A stretch of DNA of 64,000 nucleotides, from positions 313,785 to 377,784 of the forward strand of contig CAJJDP010000060.1 in the NCBI GenBank assembly GCA_905182995.1, in the 5' to 3' direction. Each line of letters begins with the position of its first letter. The stretch's first letter is position 1. Of this stretch, positions 13,736 through 26,600 are shown one piece after another. This DNA is from Paramecium octaurelia (Eukaryota; Ciliophora; Oligohymenophorea; Peniculida; Parameciidae). The translations under genes were made by a program, and so were the position numbers. The notes under the pieces are model-generated. The model ran no database searches and was not told the DNA's origin. It was given only the letters and a program-made list of their open reading frames with translations.

Positions 13736-14865
13736 ATGTCAATAATAATAATTCTTTTCTCCTTACTTTATTTAACAAATCAGATTTCATTAATAGGATA
13801 AACTGCCACAGGTAAGAACATTTTAATTTAATTTAGAACGATATTTTCCTAAAATAATGAGTTGGATCAAGAAATAAGATTAAGGAATTGATCAAAGAGT
13901 CGCTTTTGAGTCTATATAGTTGATGTTTAAATTTGTGGAAGAAGAACTTACTTATGAAACAGAAAACAATGAATTCTTAGAGTTATTTGAGCAATAAGTA
14001 AGCATAAACTTTCTATTTTTTAGGTCTTCAATCTCTGTCAAACTAAGGCAGATTCCGAATTATAAACATACTAAGCCATGATTAAATTCTTGAATGAAGA
14101 TCTTAAAAATGAGGTCAATTTCTTCAAAAACATGATCAAGGATAAAGAGAAGATGTTGGAATAAGATATCAAAGAAATTGAAAAAATAAAAAAATAAACT
14201 AAAGACAGAAGTAAAATAGAATAGAAGCTGAAAGAAATAAGTTATCTTATTAAGGAGATAGATAAAAACTTAGAGATTGGTACTGCAGAAAAATTATATG
14301 GATTACTTGAAATAATAGAATCTAAAGCAGTTATTGGATTATTCCAATATTAAAATGAATACTAAGAAATTTAGTAGTACTTAAAAAATGTGGATTTGCT
14401 ATTTAAATCCAGAAATTTTTAGTAAGATAAAGTAAGTTATGATATATCATTTGTAGTTTGAAATTATCAACTTAATTTCTATGGTAAAAAATGTCCTTCT
14501 AGATTTACATTTAAATATTATCATCAAATTGTAAGAGGATCAATTAGATGAGTATGAAGCTATGTCTTTTTTTGAAAATAGTAAAGTCACACATCAAATA
14601 GCAAGAGATTACTTTTAAAATGAACTCCAAACATTTTTATGTATTTTAAATAGATTTACTAGAAACTTTAATAAGCAAGTGGGAGAGCATCATATTAATC
14701 TAGGAGAATACCAATGAAAACTCAGAATCCTTTAGAAATCTAATTTAGCAACTCAAGAAATAAAATACGAAAATAATTGAAACAAATAATCACAGTCTAT
14801 AAATAGTTAATTTCACTATAAAACATCTAGAATAAGACTTTTTGGAATAAAAAAAAAGATAATGA
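13736..14865 (+). CDS. Secreted coiled-coil protein, trichocyst-matrix-like
   Basis: 342 residues after removing four introns of 25-26 nt; the exon sum is an exact multiple of three. It starts with a clear signal peptide (MSIIIILFSLLYLTNQISLI) followed by Gln-Thr-Ala. The rest is almost entirely helical and charged, with heptad patterns at about residues 110-190 and 270-340 and few cysteines or prolines. Signal peptide, length of 340-400 residues and coiled-coil make-up are typical of Paramecium trichocyst matrix protein precursors, which are processed and crystallise in secretory granules. I did not recognise a diagnostic family motif, so this is a likeness and not an identification. The fourth intron starts GTG instead of GTA; splicing it extends the protein by about 50 well-behaved residues. 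Confidence 0.6.
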
Positions 14866-15750
14866 ATAAATCTGATTTAGAGTTATATATATATAATAAT
14901 AATTAATAATTTAAAAATAAACAACTTAATGTACATATTATAATGTAATTAACAAATTAAAAATAGAGAATCAATATAAATCCTCTGAGAATTGAATATT
15001 CCAATTCAATAGTGTTATATTTAAATTTATAACAATATTGAAAGGGGGTTATCCATATTTCTATTCTTCCTCAAAATTTACCTTATCTAGCAAAGAGTAT
15101 TTGCAATTTTCATTCATTACTTTTTTGAGTTATGGATTACCATTTTAGTCTTTCAAAATATTTGGTAGATAATTAATCTTGAAGTTCTTATTTCTTATTT
15201 TTAAAACCTTCCTTTACTTTAAAAATACATCTAATACAAATCATTAAACTATATAAACCATTATTATCTAGGTCAGAATCATAAAAGACTACATAAAAAC
15301 ACCCAAAAGAAGTTTTGTACTTAGTTATAAATTTGATATCTATCAATACTATTTCAATTGTTTTTTTGAGAATTCAATTATTGATATTAAATATCAGGTG
15401 CTAGATTACCAAGTTTCAATACTAATTTGATTTAGCATTTCACTTCTAAACTTAATTTGATTTTCTCATTAGATATTAGGATTAAAATCAAGATATTGAA
15501 TTGCACTTCACAAAGCAATGATCCTTCTGGCTTGAATAAGAATTAACTAATGTCAAACTAAAGTATGGTTAGAAAATATAAGGATGTGCAACAGTAAATG
15601 TATGCTTGAATAATAGATTTAATAAATTTGTTATAGAAATTATTCCTAAAAATAAATTATATTACCATATATAAATCATTCAAATATTTAGTTATAAAAA
15701 ATGACAATTTCGACTAATATAATGAGTAAGCAATAATAAATAATTAACAA
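14866..15750. other. 0.9-kb gap with possible minus-strand gene remnant
   Basis: AT-rich and without an intact gene. On the minus strand, pieces at about 15,340-15,540 (KPEGSLLCEVQFNILILI; KIKLSLEVKCQIKLVLKLGN) and 15,080-15,330 (KYKTSFGCFYVVFYDSDLDN) read like protein but are separated by a TGA that no short intron removes. This could be a decayed gene or chance open sequence. Confidence 0.35.
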
Positions 15751-17158
15751 ATGGACGATAGCAGATCTGAAAAGCATTCGCATAAAATGGTGAGCATTTA
15801 TAATTTATATTAGAATATCGACCATATAAAAGATGAAAATATATTCTGCTTAATTTGTGAGGAGTAAGATTATTCAGAGCAAAACTAAATAATATTTTGT
15901 GATGGATGCGATGTTACTGTTCATTAAGAGTGCTATCATGTTGTAAATTTGGGAGCAAAATGGTATTGTTAAAAATGCTTGGCATTAAATGACGATAGGG
16001 ATTAACAGATCAATTGTTAATTTTGTCCAGAATAATACTAAATTCTCGAATTGGTGTAAATAAATGGATAACAGTAATGGGTAACTAATATCATCGAATG
16101 AATTTTAGGCTCATTCGAGTTGTTTGAAGTGGAACCCATTTTTAGTTCAAAATCCTCAAAGTTATAATTTATATACTTGCGAGACAGATCTTCAAACAGG
16201 TTACAAGTGTCGTTATTGTCAAAAGACTGACGGTTTTCAATTGGAATGCCATTATAAGGAGTGTTAAGAGGCCTTTCATATAGGGTGTTTGAAGGTGAAT
16301 GGAGGCATAATGAATAAGGAGGCTATGGAGTGTTTATACACGTATATGAAACCGCATTTGAAAATTCAGGATTAGAAACTATTATGTTGTGCGGAACATG
16401 TCGAGGAATTATTGGCTAAGTTGGATGAGAATTAGAAGAACCTTATAGAAGAGAGTAATATAGAGATTGATTCATTTTAGAGTATATGAAAATGAGAAGT
16501 GAAAGATTGCATTCTTATTACATCTACAATAGGAACAATAAATAAGTAGTGGATAATAAAAACGAGACTAAGTAAACTAGAAAGCAACGAAATTACGAAG
16601 ACATGTTATTTGACGAGGTAGTTCAATTGAAATAGTTGAAATAAGCCAAAATACCGATAAAGGATAAGAAGGTGAAATTGCAATTCAAGGAGTATATGAC
16701 GAGGAAACTGAATGACCAATTGCATAAGTTGAGGGATGACTTTATGAAAAAAAATCATAATGATTTGAATGCAGATGAGGATACTTATATTTAGATAGAT
16801 ACTCAATTAAGTAAGAAACTATTTGACAAATTGGTGGACATCAACAATTTGGAAGAATTTGATAAATATTTGGTGAGTTATTTCATTTTTAACAATATGA
16901 TTAGAAAACCAAATAATCCTGAGATTTATATTCGAGATGTAATTATGTTTTATTAATGATTAGGATAATAATAATTATTCATATTGGAAGAAGATGTTGG
17001 ATGAATTGGGTATTAAAAATGGGGAGTAATTCTCAAGGTTTTTGAATGTACTCAGATTGAAGAAGATGAATATTGTGAGTAGGAATAATGAGAAATTGCA
17101 ATATGAATAGGATTTGCAATAGCAATTCGAGATCTAAAATAATGAGTTGATTGAATGA
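15751..17158 (+). CDS. PHD plus extended-PHD zinc-finger protein (JADE/BRPF-type reader)
   Basis: About 434-442 residues. The first finger reads CLICEEQDYSEQNQIIFCDG then CDVTVHQECYHV, with WYCQKCL closing it: a canonical PHD with the aromatic cage region. It runs directly into a second Cys2HisCys5His module (CQFCPEQ...WAHSSCLKW...CRYCQKTDG...CHYKECQEAFHIGCL), the extended PHD layout seen in JADE, BRPF, Nto1 and MLL proteins. These read unmodified or methylated histone H3 and scaffold histone acetyltransferases, so a nuclear chromatin role is likely. The C-terminus is basic and helical. Introns of 28, 26 and 25 nt are needed. A fourth candidate of 24 nt (15,790-15,813) leaves the frame open whether or not it is spliced. 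Confidence 0.85.
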
Positions 17159-17195
17159 TTAATATTTAAAAATAAAAATATCATTTTTAAAATAA

Positions 17196-17528
17196 ATGGG
17201 CAGAACAGGAATTGCAGTCGGTTTAAATAGAGGTTTCATAACATCCTCTTTGACAAAGAAGCAATTGAGAAGAAGACCATCATAAAGAAAAGGAACATTA
17301 GGTAAGAGAGTGCTTTCCGTCAGAAAAGTCATCTAAGAAGTAGCAGGATTGAGCCCATATGAAAAGAGAATTATTGAATTGTTCAAAACCAATCAACCCA
17401 AAGATTTAAAGAAGGCAGGCAAATTGGCAGCTAAGAGATTGGGTACAAATAGAAGAGGAAAAAGAAAGATTGAACTTGTCTAAAATCTCTACAGAGCCAT
17501 GAGAAAGTAACAATAAGCCAAACATTGA
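17196..17528 (+). CDS. RPL36: Cytosolic large-subunit ribosomal protein eL36
   Basis: Single exon, 110 residues, highly basic. [20 protein letters not shown] opens the protein and the conserved eL36 block [20 protein letters not shown] lies at about residues 47-66, followed by [12 protein letters not shown] and a helical tail. Length and motif order match eukaryotic eL36 throughout. The gene starts only 37 bp after the PHD-protein stop and ends 27 bp before the convergent cytidylyltransferase stop. It is expected to be strongly and constitutively expressed. Confidence 0.96.
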
Positions 17529-17555
17529 TATATTACATACATTATACCAATATCA

Positions 17556-18171
17556 TCAATCTTGCTTTCTTTTTCTCCCTTAGCAAAATAACCAATCATA
17601 TTTTAATTAAAAATATTCCCACAATCCCATACCTAATTCCTGTCTACTCATCCCTCTCTCAATATTCCTTTTTAGATATTTGTGTCTGTCCTTCAAGATC
17701 TTTCCAATAATATCAGTAGTTGATATCCCTTCAGTTCTTTTAGTTGCCTATATTCATCTATGTATCTTTAGAATACCTTGAATTTTCCGAGTTTCTTGCA
17801 CAAAGCATAAGCATCATCCACATCTGCAGTGGTATATGGAATATCATCATGAGCGACATAATCGATCTGATGATCATTTAGAAATTTCTCATCGACTATC
17901 CATGGAGCAGGATATATGACCTCATCTGCCCTTACAAAATAATAATTTCCCCTTACCATTTACAGTGCTTTACACTTTCAGTTCTTTAGTAGCCATCCAT
18001 CACAGACTTTCCTTTATATTTCTCAACATCCTCTTAAGAACAGACTCCCACAATCAAATAAGTGTTTGGAAACAACTTTTTGCATTGCTCTAATTAACGT
18101 GCATGTCCATAATGAAACATATCATAGACTCCATCTGCATAAACACGTACTTATTTTTCTTCTTTGTTCAT
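17556..18171 (-). CDS. Choline-phosphate cytidylyltransferase (catalytic core only)
   Basis: 186 residues after two introns (26 and 29 nt). It forms CDP-choline from CTP and phosphocholine, the rate-limiting step of phosphatidylcholine synthesis. The nucleotidyltransferase signatures are all present: VRVYADGVYDMFHYGHARQL with HYGH, the block FVAHDDIPY-like YVAHDDIPYTTADVDDAY, and RTEGISTTDIIGKIL with the RTEGIST motif. The sequence is closer to PCYT1 than to the ethanolamine enzyme, which carries two such domains. The protein stops soon after the core (KYLKRNIERG) and lacks the long amphipathic membrane-sensing helix and phosphorylated tail of animal enzymes. The first intron (17,931-17,956) ends in AAG, not TAG. 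Confidence 0.92.
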
Positions 18172-18195
18172 TTAAATAAATAAAATATTAAAATA

Positions 18196-18977
18196 ATGTA
18201 AATAAATGGCCGTTTGTAATTTGACTTAAAACTTGATGATAAAGATTATAAAATAAGTGGCAACATTTTCATGAAGGAAAACCTTTCTACAGACGTTGAG
18301 AAAGAAGCAGAAACAATTGCCAAGAGAATCATTGAAAAAGTCCGATAAAAATCATTAAACAAATCAACCAATAAATCTGTTTAACACAAGTACGAATCAT
18401 AATCAGCCACCAAATTCAGTCAAACTGAACATTTCAAATCTATTGAATAAAGCAATTCTCGATAAGAAACATTAAAAAATGACTATAAATAACCCTATAT
18501 ATCTGAATATTAAACTGATTTTAGATCCTCATGCAAATTGAATAATGTGGAACAACAATTAGATATTGGTGAATTAATTACTCCTTAAAAACATAAGTAA
18601 CGTAGTACTAAATCTTAATAATGCATTAAAAAAGAGTAGCCAAGTCATAAATCGTCTGCAACTATCTAATTGGCTGAGAGTTAATATTTTATCGAAAATA
18701 GTAGTAATTGCAATACTAAAGATGGAAAACAAATTATTTAATTGATGTATTCTTATATCCAATTATTAAATTTAGAGATAATGCACATAATCTAATCAGA
18801 AAAAACTCATAAATTTTGAATAAGGTTTAACTCTAGTCTCCTCTTCAATCAGTTATCAATACAAAATCTCTCAATACATAAAACAATAAAAAGAAAGAAG
18901 ATATTGTTACTCAACTATTAGGAAGTCTAAGGAATGCTAAAAAAATAAAAGATGAATATTAAAAAAGATTCTTTTGA
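18196..18977 (+). CDS. Unrecognised Ser/Gln/Lys-rich protein
   Basis: 250 residues with one 29-nt intron that gives an exact frame. It opens MQINGRLQFDLKLDDKDYKI and continues SGNIF, then becomes low-complexity and rich in Ser, Thr, Lys and Gln. No membrane span, signal peptide or known domain is visible. The C-terminus (VTQLLGSLRNAKKIKDEYQK) looks helical and could be a binding segment. It is transcribed toward the kinase gene and the two stop codons are 34 bp apart. Start choice rests on the first ATG in the open frame; the ATG at 18,206 is in another frame. I do not assign a function. Confidence 0.65.
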
Positions 18978-19011
18978 TTACTTATATTTTATTAATACAC
19001 AAAGTAATATA

Positions 19012-20551
19012 TCATTTCAAAATTTATTTAATTTCATATCTTAATTCTAAAAAATGTCGATATTCAATAAGATATTTTTAATTATGGGTTATTTAATCTA
19101 AATATTATAATAAATCATTTTGATTAAATTAAGGCAATAATCCATATTTTTATAAAAGTTCATAATATTAGGATAATGTTTTCAAAATTTGCAACTCTTT
19201 TGTATACTAAATCACATTCTAAAGTTTTATTTTTGTATATAAATCATGATTCAGCTCTTCAATACTCATTTTAATATAAGATAACAATCCTTCCTTTGAT
19301 AAATTATTTATTAAACGAGAAAATTCTTAGTCGAATTTTACATTATCATTAGAAAACTCAGGAATAGAGCTAACTTTTTTCATTTGGTTTTAAAACAATT
19401 CTTAAATTTTTAGATTATCTTAACAGACTTATTCAAAACCTTACTATTTCATTTTATTTTCTGCATTACTTGATTCAGATGTGAACAAATTATAAAGTGC
19501 TGCTGATAGAAGAGTCAAATGTTTGGCTGATAAAATGCATAGCTTCTCTTTTAACCAAGGGGAAATCAATTTGTAATTATCAGATAAAATGAATTTAATT
19601 ACACTAAAATAATTCTAATATCCTTGTATTGTATTATCAACAATGATGAATTAGTCGGAATCAATTTTTGTAATTTTTGGAATAACAGGTGCAGCCAATC
19701 TATCAACTTTAACAGTTTTAAAAGTAGTTTTAGTTTGTTGTTTAACAAATAATTTATTATTAAGGATATCGAATATGCTGGATCTATAATTTACATCAAA
19801 GACCAAACAACTTTAAATCAATTATTTGACATGACTAGGGATTTCTGGTGCATCAGGAAAAGTGACTTAATTTCTGGTTATTTCATAAATTAGATCTCTC
19901 TCATTCTGAGCACTCCAAGGAGGGATTCCAAATAGTATTTCATATGCCATCACACCGAAACTCCAAATATCACTTTTTAGATGATATTAATTTCTGATCA
20001 AAGTTTCAGGACTCATGTACAAAGGAGTTCCAACGTTCATTTCTGATTATAATTTGGACATTTCTTTTGCAAATCCAAAATCGGCTATTCGTATGGTATT
20101 GTCTGAAATTAGAATGTTTTAGGGTTTCAAATCTCTATGGATTATGTCTTATTATATTGTATATGATATACTTTCTTATTACATGGTAGCGATTCCATAA
20201 ATAATTTAAATTATAATTTGTATTGCAATATTTGAATTTAATTTGCCATGTTTCTTTATATATGATTGTAAATCACCCTATTTGCATAATTCAGTTATTA
20301 TATAAATATTATTTTTAGTGTAAAAGTAATCGTGGAGTTTGAGTATAAAATTTCCTTTGAGTTTTGAAAGTACTGTAATTTCATTTTAAATTAGTGGTAT
20401 TTGATCACTTATTTATCTTTAAATAACCTGATTTACTTATAGAATGTACCTTAATGGCTACTTCTTCTTAAGTAAGATCATTTATGCCTTTGTAAACTAT
20501 TGAACTGAATCCACGCCCAACAATGTCTCCAACAGAGTAAGAATAATTCAT
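19012..20551 (-). CDS. Serine/threonine kinase, ULK/ATG1-like
   Basis: About 497-505 residues. The N-terminal domain has every catalytic motif: GRGFSSIVYKG glycine loop, AIKV lysine, IIHRDLKPQN catalytic loop, ADFGFAKEM magnesium motif, GTPLYMSPE activation end and DIWSFGVMAYEILFGIPPW. The pattern best fits the ULK/ATG1 branch. The C-terminal 230 residues are helical with no domain I recognise; ULK proteins carry a partner-binding helical region there, so this may be equivalent. A 22-nt intron ending CAG follows AIK. Before the catalytic loop, a 24-nt in-frame candidate intron (20,148-20,171) ends in AAG; removing it gives MQQENIIHRDLK, which matches the usual spacing better than the read-through version. 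Confidence 0.88.
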
Positions 20552-20616
20552 AATTCCTCTTCTTTAGAAATGCATATTGTATTTAACAATTTAATTAAAT
20601 AATATGATATCAATAT

Positions 20617-23600
20617 TCAGTTTGAACAAATAATGGCCACTCCTCTGATAATCCAAAATTCTGGTGACTCATTTGTTCTTAATGGGATATCCATTATCTT
20701 CTTATTTCTTTTCTTCGTGCTATAAACAGGGATTTGCAAATATTCTTGATATTGTTATACTTAGGTGGTTAGGTTAATCGATATAAGAGGAACCTATGAA
20801 TACAACACATTAATTTGAGGTTCTACAATATTTTATTACTCTTCGTCCCATTGACATTAATCAAAAAGCAGACCTTCGATTAGATAGCCTTCAAAATTAT
20901 GATTGCAAATTTTGAATTCGAAATTCAATGAATCTACCGGAATAGAGTTCTTTCTAGCATAATCTTATTTAACACCTGTCAAAAATGTCTGAGGATAGAA
21001 AAAATAAGAAATGTTTATCAATTCTGGAATTCCATTTTCAACCCATTTCTAAAAATATTTGATTCTTTCCTACAAATTTTAGACAAAATTAATGAGATTG
21101 CTAGTTGTCAAATAGGATTTTGATAACCAACTAGTTGGAATCACTCCCTATAGAAGATGGTAACATATTTATTCCATCTCTTAATTCATTACTTCTAATC
21201 CATCAAGTGATTTCAATATGAATTCTAAATCGTTTTTAATTTGAATTATTAATTTGTTGAATCTACAACACTCCTAAATCAGTATTGTATTTAAAGGAGT
21301 ACCATATTGATGTTCTAGATGATCATATTATAGGATACTCAAAGAGATAGAAGAGATCAGCAATTTAAGCTACTCCTCTTAATCATTTATATTCAAAACA
21401 CTACTAATATTGCATAACTTTCCATTCAATTCGTTTGTCTCATTTATCTTCTAATTGATTTAAGCATTTAAGTGTAAACCAAAGAGTTGGTTATCATCTT
21501 AATAGGACAACTCATTAATCTATTCCAGATAGTCATTTAACATCATTGGATATTCAGAATCCTCAACCACCAAGTACTTATCTAACAATATCTTAAGTAA
21601 TTATCTGTCATTATTATCGATAACTCTACCTCCATAATTAAGTTCACTTATGAGATACTTCAATCCTTCTGTATCATAATCTAATAGTTATTTTTGTGAT
21701 ATTTCTAGATCTGCTTGAGAAAAATCATAATTGAAATTCCATCCTATATTTCCAAACTTTCTTCTTTCCAAAACAATAGCATGGAACTATGCCAAACCAA
21801 ATAGTTGACTTTTGAATTATAAGGGTTTATCATTAAATTTCTTTTCTTCAATTGATGAATAAATCCTTAATAGATTATTCTTATATCCCTTTGGATATTC
21901 AAATGTGAATTTTTCTGATTTCTACAATAACTTAATCGAAAATGTATCAATTGGGTTTGTGGTTAAAAATAATCTGAATTTTGAGTCCCTTTATAATTAC
22001 TATAATTCATTTTCATATATTTATTCAATAGATCTGATAAAACTTTTAGCCAAATGTAAATTCTATAGAATAATCCATTAATTTTCTTCAATTGCCTTTT
22101 TGATACCTAACTCAGCTATTTGATTTTATCCTTGTCCCAATGATAAAGATTGCAGCTTGATTTTTTCTGATGCAGCTTCTCTTAAAATGAAGTTTAGTGG
22201 ATCAGACCCAGAAGATAAAATAAATAAGATTGGAGTATTTGGCTAAATTGATAACGGTTCAATGCTAAATTATGGAATGATTGTAAAATGTTATCCAACA
22301 TAATGCTCAATTGTTTAATGGAGTTAAAATATGAATTAATATGGTTTGATGATCTTAGTTATTATGAGTAGATGAAATGGTTTAAGTCCTAAATCATAAT
22401 TGTTGTTTAAAAACTCATAATAGTGACTTGTTAATTATTTAACGATTTAATCATTTTTGAATTAAAAGGCATAATCATTTAATTAATTCCACTATTATTA
22501 CGTTAAATATTCAGGACATGTAGTCGAACTCTAAATTAGAGTGTAATTAGAATGTTAATTGAGTAAGAAACTAATTTCCTCCTGGGTAATAACGTTTTCA
22601 ATCAATAAGATTTTAAGGAAAAGCATGGTTGTAAATGTTAATTTATCCTTCTCTAAGAGCGATTAACATATGTAAGTGTAAAGCAATTTGGTAAAATGCT
22701 GGAACATAAACTTATTCTTTTCTACCTATTAATTTTGAGATGCTGATTTGAATGCTTTGATTGATTAATCAAAAAGTTGAATGAATTTTTCTAAGGACCA
22801 CACATAAACAAATTCCAATTTCTATAAATCTCTAATAACAAGATAAATGATAGAAACCTTCTTTGTAATAGTCTTGTATTGACTCGAGATCTTTTGAAAT
22901 GTTTCTTTGTCGTTTTCTGCTTTTTTTAATTTATCTTCTATTTCTATTTACTCGTTTTTTGATTTCTATAAAGTGAGAATCAGGGTTTCATCCTCCAATA
23001 TATTGCCATGAGTTCCATGTAATAGTTTTAGGATTGAATCCTCGGTTTATTATTGTCTGTTTTTATTTTCATAATAATCTCTGATATTCTTTTATCTTAT
23101 CTCTTCCTTTTAAGGTTCCTCCACACCTACGATGTAATTTAATAAGAAATCTTCCAATCCTTCCTGAGTTACTTCAAAATTAATAAATTTCAAGTGAATG
23201 CAAATCTCAGGACTGTATAAGGGGTTCTTGCTCTAAATAAAGAGTCTAAAATCTGGATGCATTTCGATCTTCTTATCATTTAATTTTGCATATGTACCAC
23301 AGGGGAATGGAATCTGACTTTCATCTGGTTCCTACAGTAAAACTGGATGACCAATCTGCATACAATTCTCAAAGTTGAATTTAGAATTCAGTTTTTCATT
23401 CCACATCAATAACCATTAAGATCCTTGATTTTAAGGATCAATTAGGAGAATCCATTTAGTAGAATTTTAAATGATTATAGCATTATCAATAGACAATTGA
23501 TCATTTGGCAATTTCATTTAATTAATCCATTATCCAACGATTATTTGATTGCAGAGTGTGTTCAATAAAGAGAAGTTCTAACTAAAAGAAACATTCTACA

Positions 23601-26600
23601 ATTCAATTTTAAGTTATTCTAAAATGGATTCTCGAAGTCCAAGAGGAAATGGTCCAAAAAATGTAATAATAGCACTTGATAGCATACAATCACCCTGCAA
23701 AAATTGTTTATTTTATTTATATTAATTAGCCTTTTGTCTCCAACTATCCTTCTCTTATATCAATCCACTGATTAATTTTTCTGCTCTCTCCAGTTATACT
23801 TAACACTTATTAACATCCTCTTGTAATTAGTCTTTCTCTAATTTAGCTTGATTGTAATCGTTTTGAAGTAAATTTAAAAATCTTAAGATCTCCTTCAAAG
23901 CATCTATCTTTTCCTTTAACGCTAATTCAGTTACTTACAATTACTAAATAGCATTTTTTAATAGAACTTATTTTGGATCAACAATCAAATAGGCTTCGAA
24001 TGTATCGACTACAGCTTTAATCCATAAACTCAAATTTCCTGCAGCCTTTGAAGCATTAAATACCTTATCATCAAATTGTAGTCCCTTAATCTTTTAAATT
24101 CTAGCTGGAGTGATGGCTTTTATTTATTCCTCCTTGAAATCCCTGACTCTCTTAATCAATTTATCATTAAGTAAATTCTTTTTGGCATGTTCCCAAAAGT
24201 CTTAGATCTTTTCTTAAGAACCAGGTTCCTTCTATTTCCACTTTACCTATTCATCAAATATATAACACATTCCTTCCATGACTAATGAGACAGCCAAAGG
24301 TGGTTTCTAAAAGGATTTCAATTAAATCATATCTTCATTTGTGATTTTCTCCAAGGCTGATGTAGCTGCTGCTAATATGGGCAACACCTTATCCAATTCA
24401 TCTTGACATTCCTATTTTAATTGGTCAGCTTTCAATTTTTCTTAAGTGCATTCGTATTCTTCCTATTCACATTATTGTTTCTTTAGGTCTGCCTCTTTTT
24501 GTTTCTTCTATAAATTTATGAGTAAATGAGAATTTTCAAGAGTCAATTTATGTAATTTTGGATGAAGTTCTTGCAAAGTTGCTTTCATCAAGGTGACATC
24601 TGATTCAGTTTGTAAGATCTTATCCACTCCATGTGTATATCTTTGAATAAATTTGTCTGTTTCTTTCTACTTTTAAGAATATAAGACTTTATATTGTTTT
24701 AAGAATTCCAAGAAGTATGGCTAATAAATTTGAAGGTAATGTTACTGATTCTTCATTTGCTTACAATATTGTTGGCTTTCCTTCTTTATTATGCTAAATA
24801 CATTTAAGACATCAATGTCATATTATTGTTAGGTTTCTATTAATGCTTCTTAGGGCCATTCTGCAAACCAATCAATAGTTGTATTATTAATTAAAGTAGG
24901 AAACAATCGAATGCGATTTCTAAATTATTCACCGTTTGGATTGATGCTTAAAATAAAATGCAAATTTTGATGCGTTTATTTAACAAATTAAGGATAGTTC
25001 ATATGGTATTCATTTAAGTCTTCAATCAATTTCATTTTGTCTTCAACTGTATATAGATTTTGCATTTCCCCAAAATTGATTAGATTACAGATCTATTCTA
25101 AATTAAAATCACTTATTTGATTGCAATTAGCATATATTATTGTACTTTTCAATTCCATTCCTGCTTACCTGAGAATAGATTGCAATTCCTCTTTGTCATT
25201 TGTGTAATTGTTCATCTCTTTACCATCTATTATGTATGAACTCAAATTGGCCAGGGATTATCTACCACTGCCAGTCAATCCAATTAAAAGCATGTTTCCA
25301 AATTCTAATCCTCTAATAATTCTGACTATGTGATTGATGGCATATTCAAATAAGACTATGTTATTTTCCTATATAATCTTTTAATATTCATCGAGTTTAG
25401 AATTCAAGAATTCTCTCAAATCTTTTTGTTCGACACAAGTGTAAATCTTCGAATAACTCTAGTTTTCAATTGTGGTAGGAATGATATTAGTGTAATATAA
25501 TTACTTAAACTCATAATTCTTTTTCATATTTTATGAGATTATATCTAATAACATTTAATTGAACTTCTCACTTTCAATCATCCTATCTGAGAATACTCTC
25601 TGACATTCATTCTACCATAAATTAACCAAATCTCTATCTCTCTATATTGTTCTAATATCTCCCAAATATATCCCTTTAAAGACCTTCCATACATCTCTTA
25701 AATTGAAAATATAATGGCACTTGGAAGGTGTTGCTAAATACTCTTACTTAACAACATTAAATAATTGTATTGTACTGTTAACAATTATATTACTCATTTT
25801 TATTATGGCATTATTTACTAATTGTTTTTAACCCCATTGATTCAATATCCATTAATTTAAAGAATTAAATATTTTAATTAATGATTCATGAGAATACTGT
25901 GGGACATAAAGTAACATGAAATGTCTCATAAATCTTTGGTTGACTTACTTTTAAGTGGCACAAATATACATGGTATCTTCTAGATGCTTGAATTCTTTAG
26001 TGTCTATATCATACCATCCATTAGTATCAATATGTTATCGGATCAATTCATTTGGCTATTCATTCATAGATAAATCATCTATAAAAACTGAGCAAACTGC
26101 TTTATTTTCTTCAGGACCATAATGTCCTTTACATCTTCTCTAACTAACCTTGTTTTCAATCAATTATTATATGTAATTGATCTGAGTTTGTCCACTAAAT
26201 GTCAATTATAATTAAGCATGGTTCTAAAAATGTTGCCTTGTCTATTAAATTTAAATTGTCTTGCCAGATCCAGTTTATCCAATCAAAATTAAATTGATTT
26301 TTTGTGAAAGATTTTAAGTAATCCAATATTGAGTTTTTATTGTGTCTATACATTTAATATAGAGACTATCGAAGGATTTTGACTAATTAATTTATGATTA
26401 TTGAGGATCAACATTCCAAAAGAGCCAACAATTTTTGTTAACATCAAAATAGAAATCGTACAAATTAGGTTTATTAACAGGTTCCATAAATCTTAAATGC
26501 AATGCTTGTGGCTCATATTAATATTTGTTTTTAATGGAGAATTATTAAATTACATCATTCGAAGCTGTAATTAATTTCATTATCATAACATTTAAACTTT

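Noticed and set aside
16861..16906. Possible GTGAGT...TTAG intron in the PHD protein
   Set aside because: Splicing it brings a TGA in frame at once, whereas reading straight through keeps the frame to the end.
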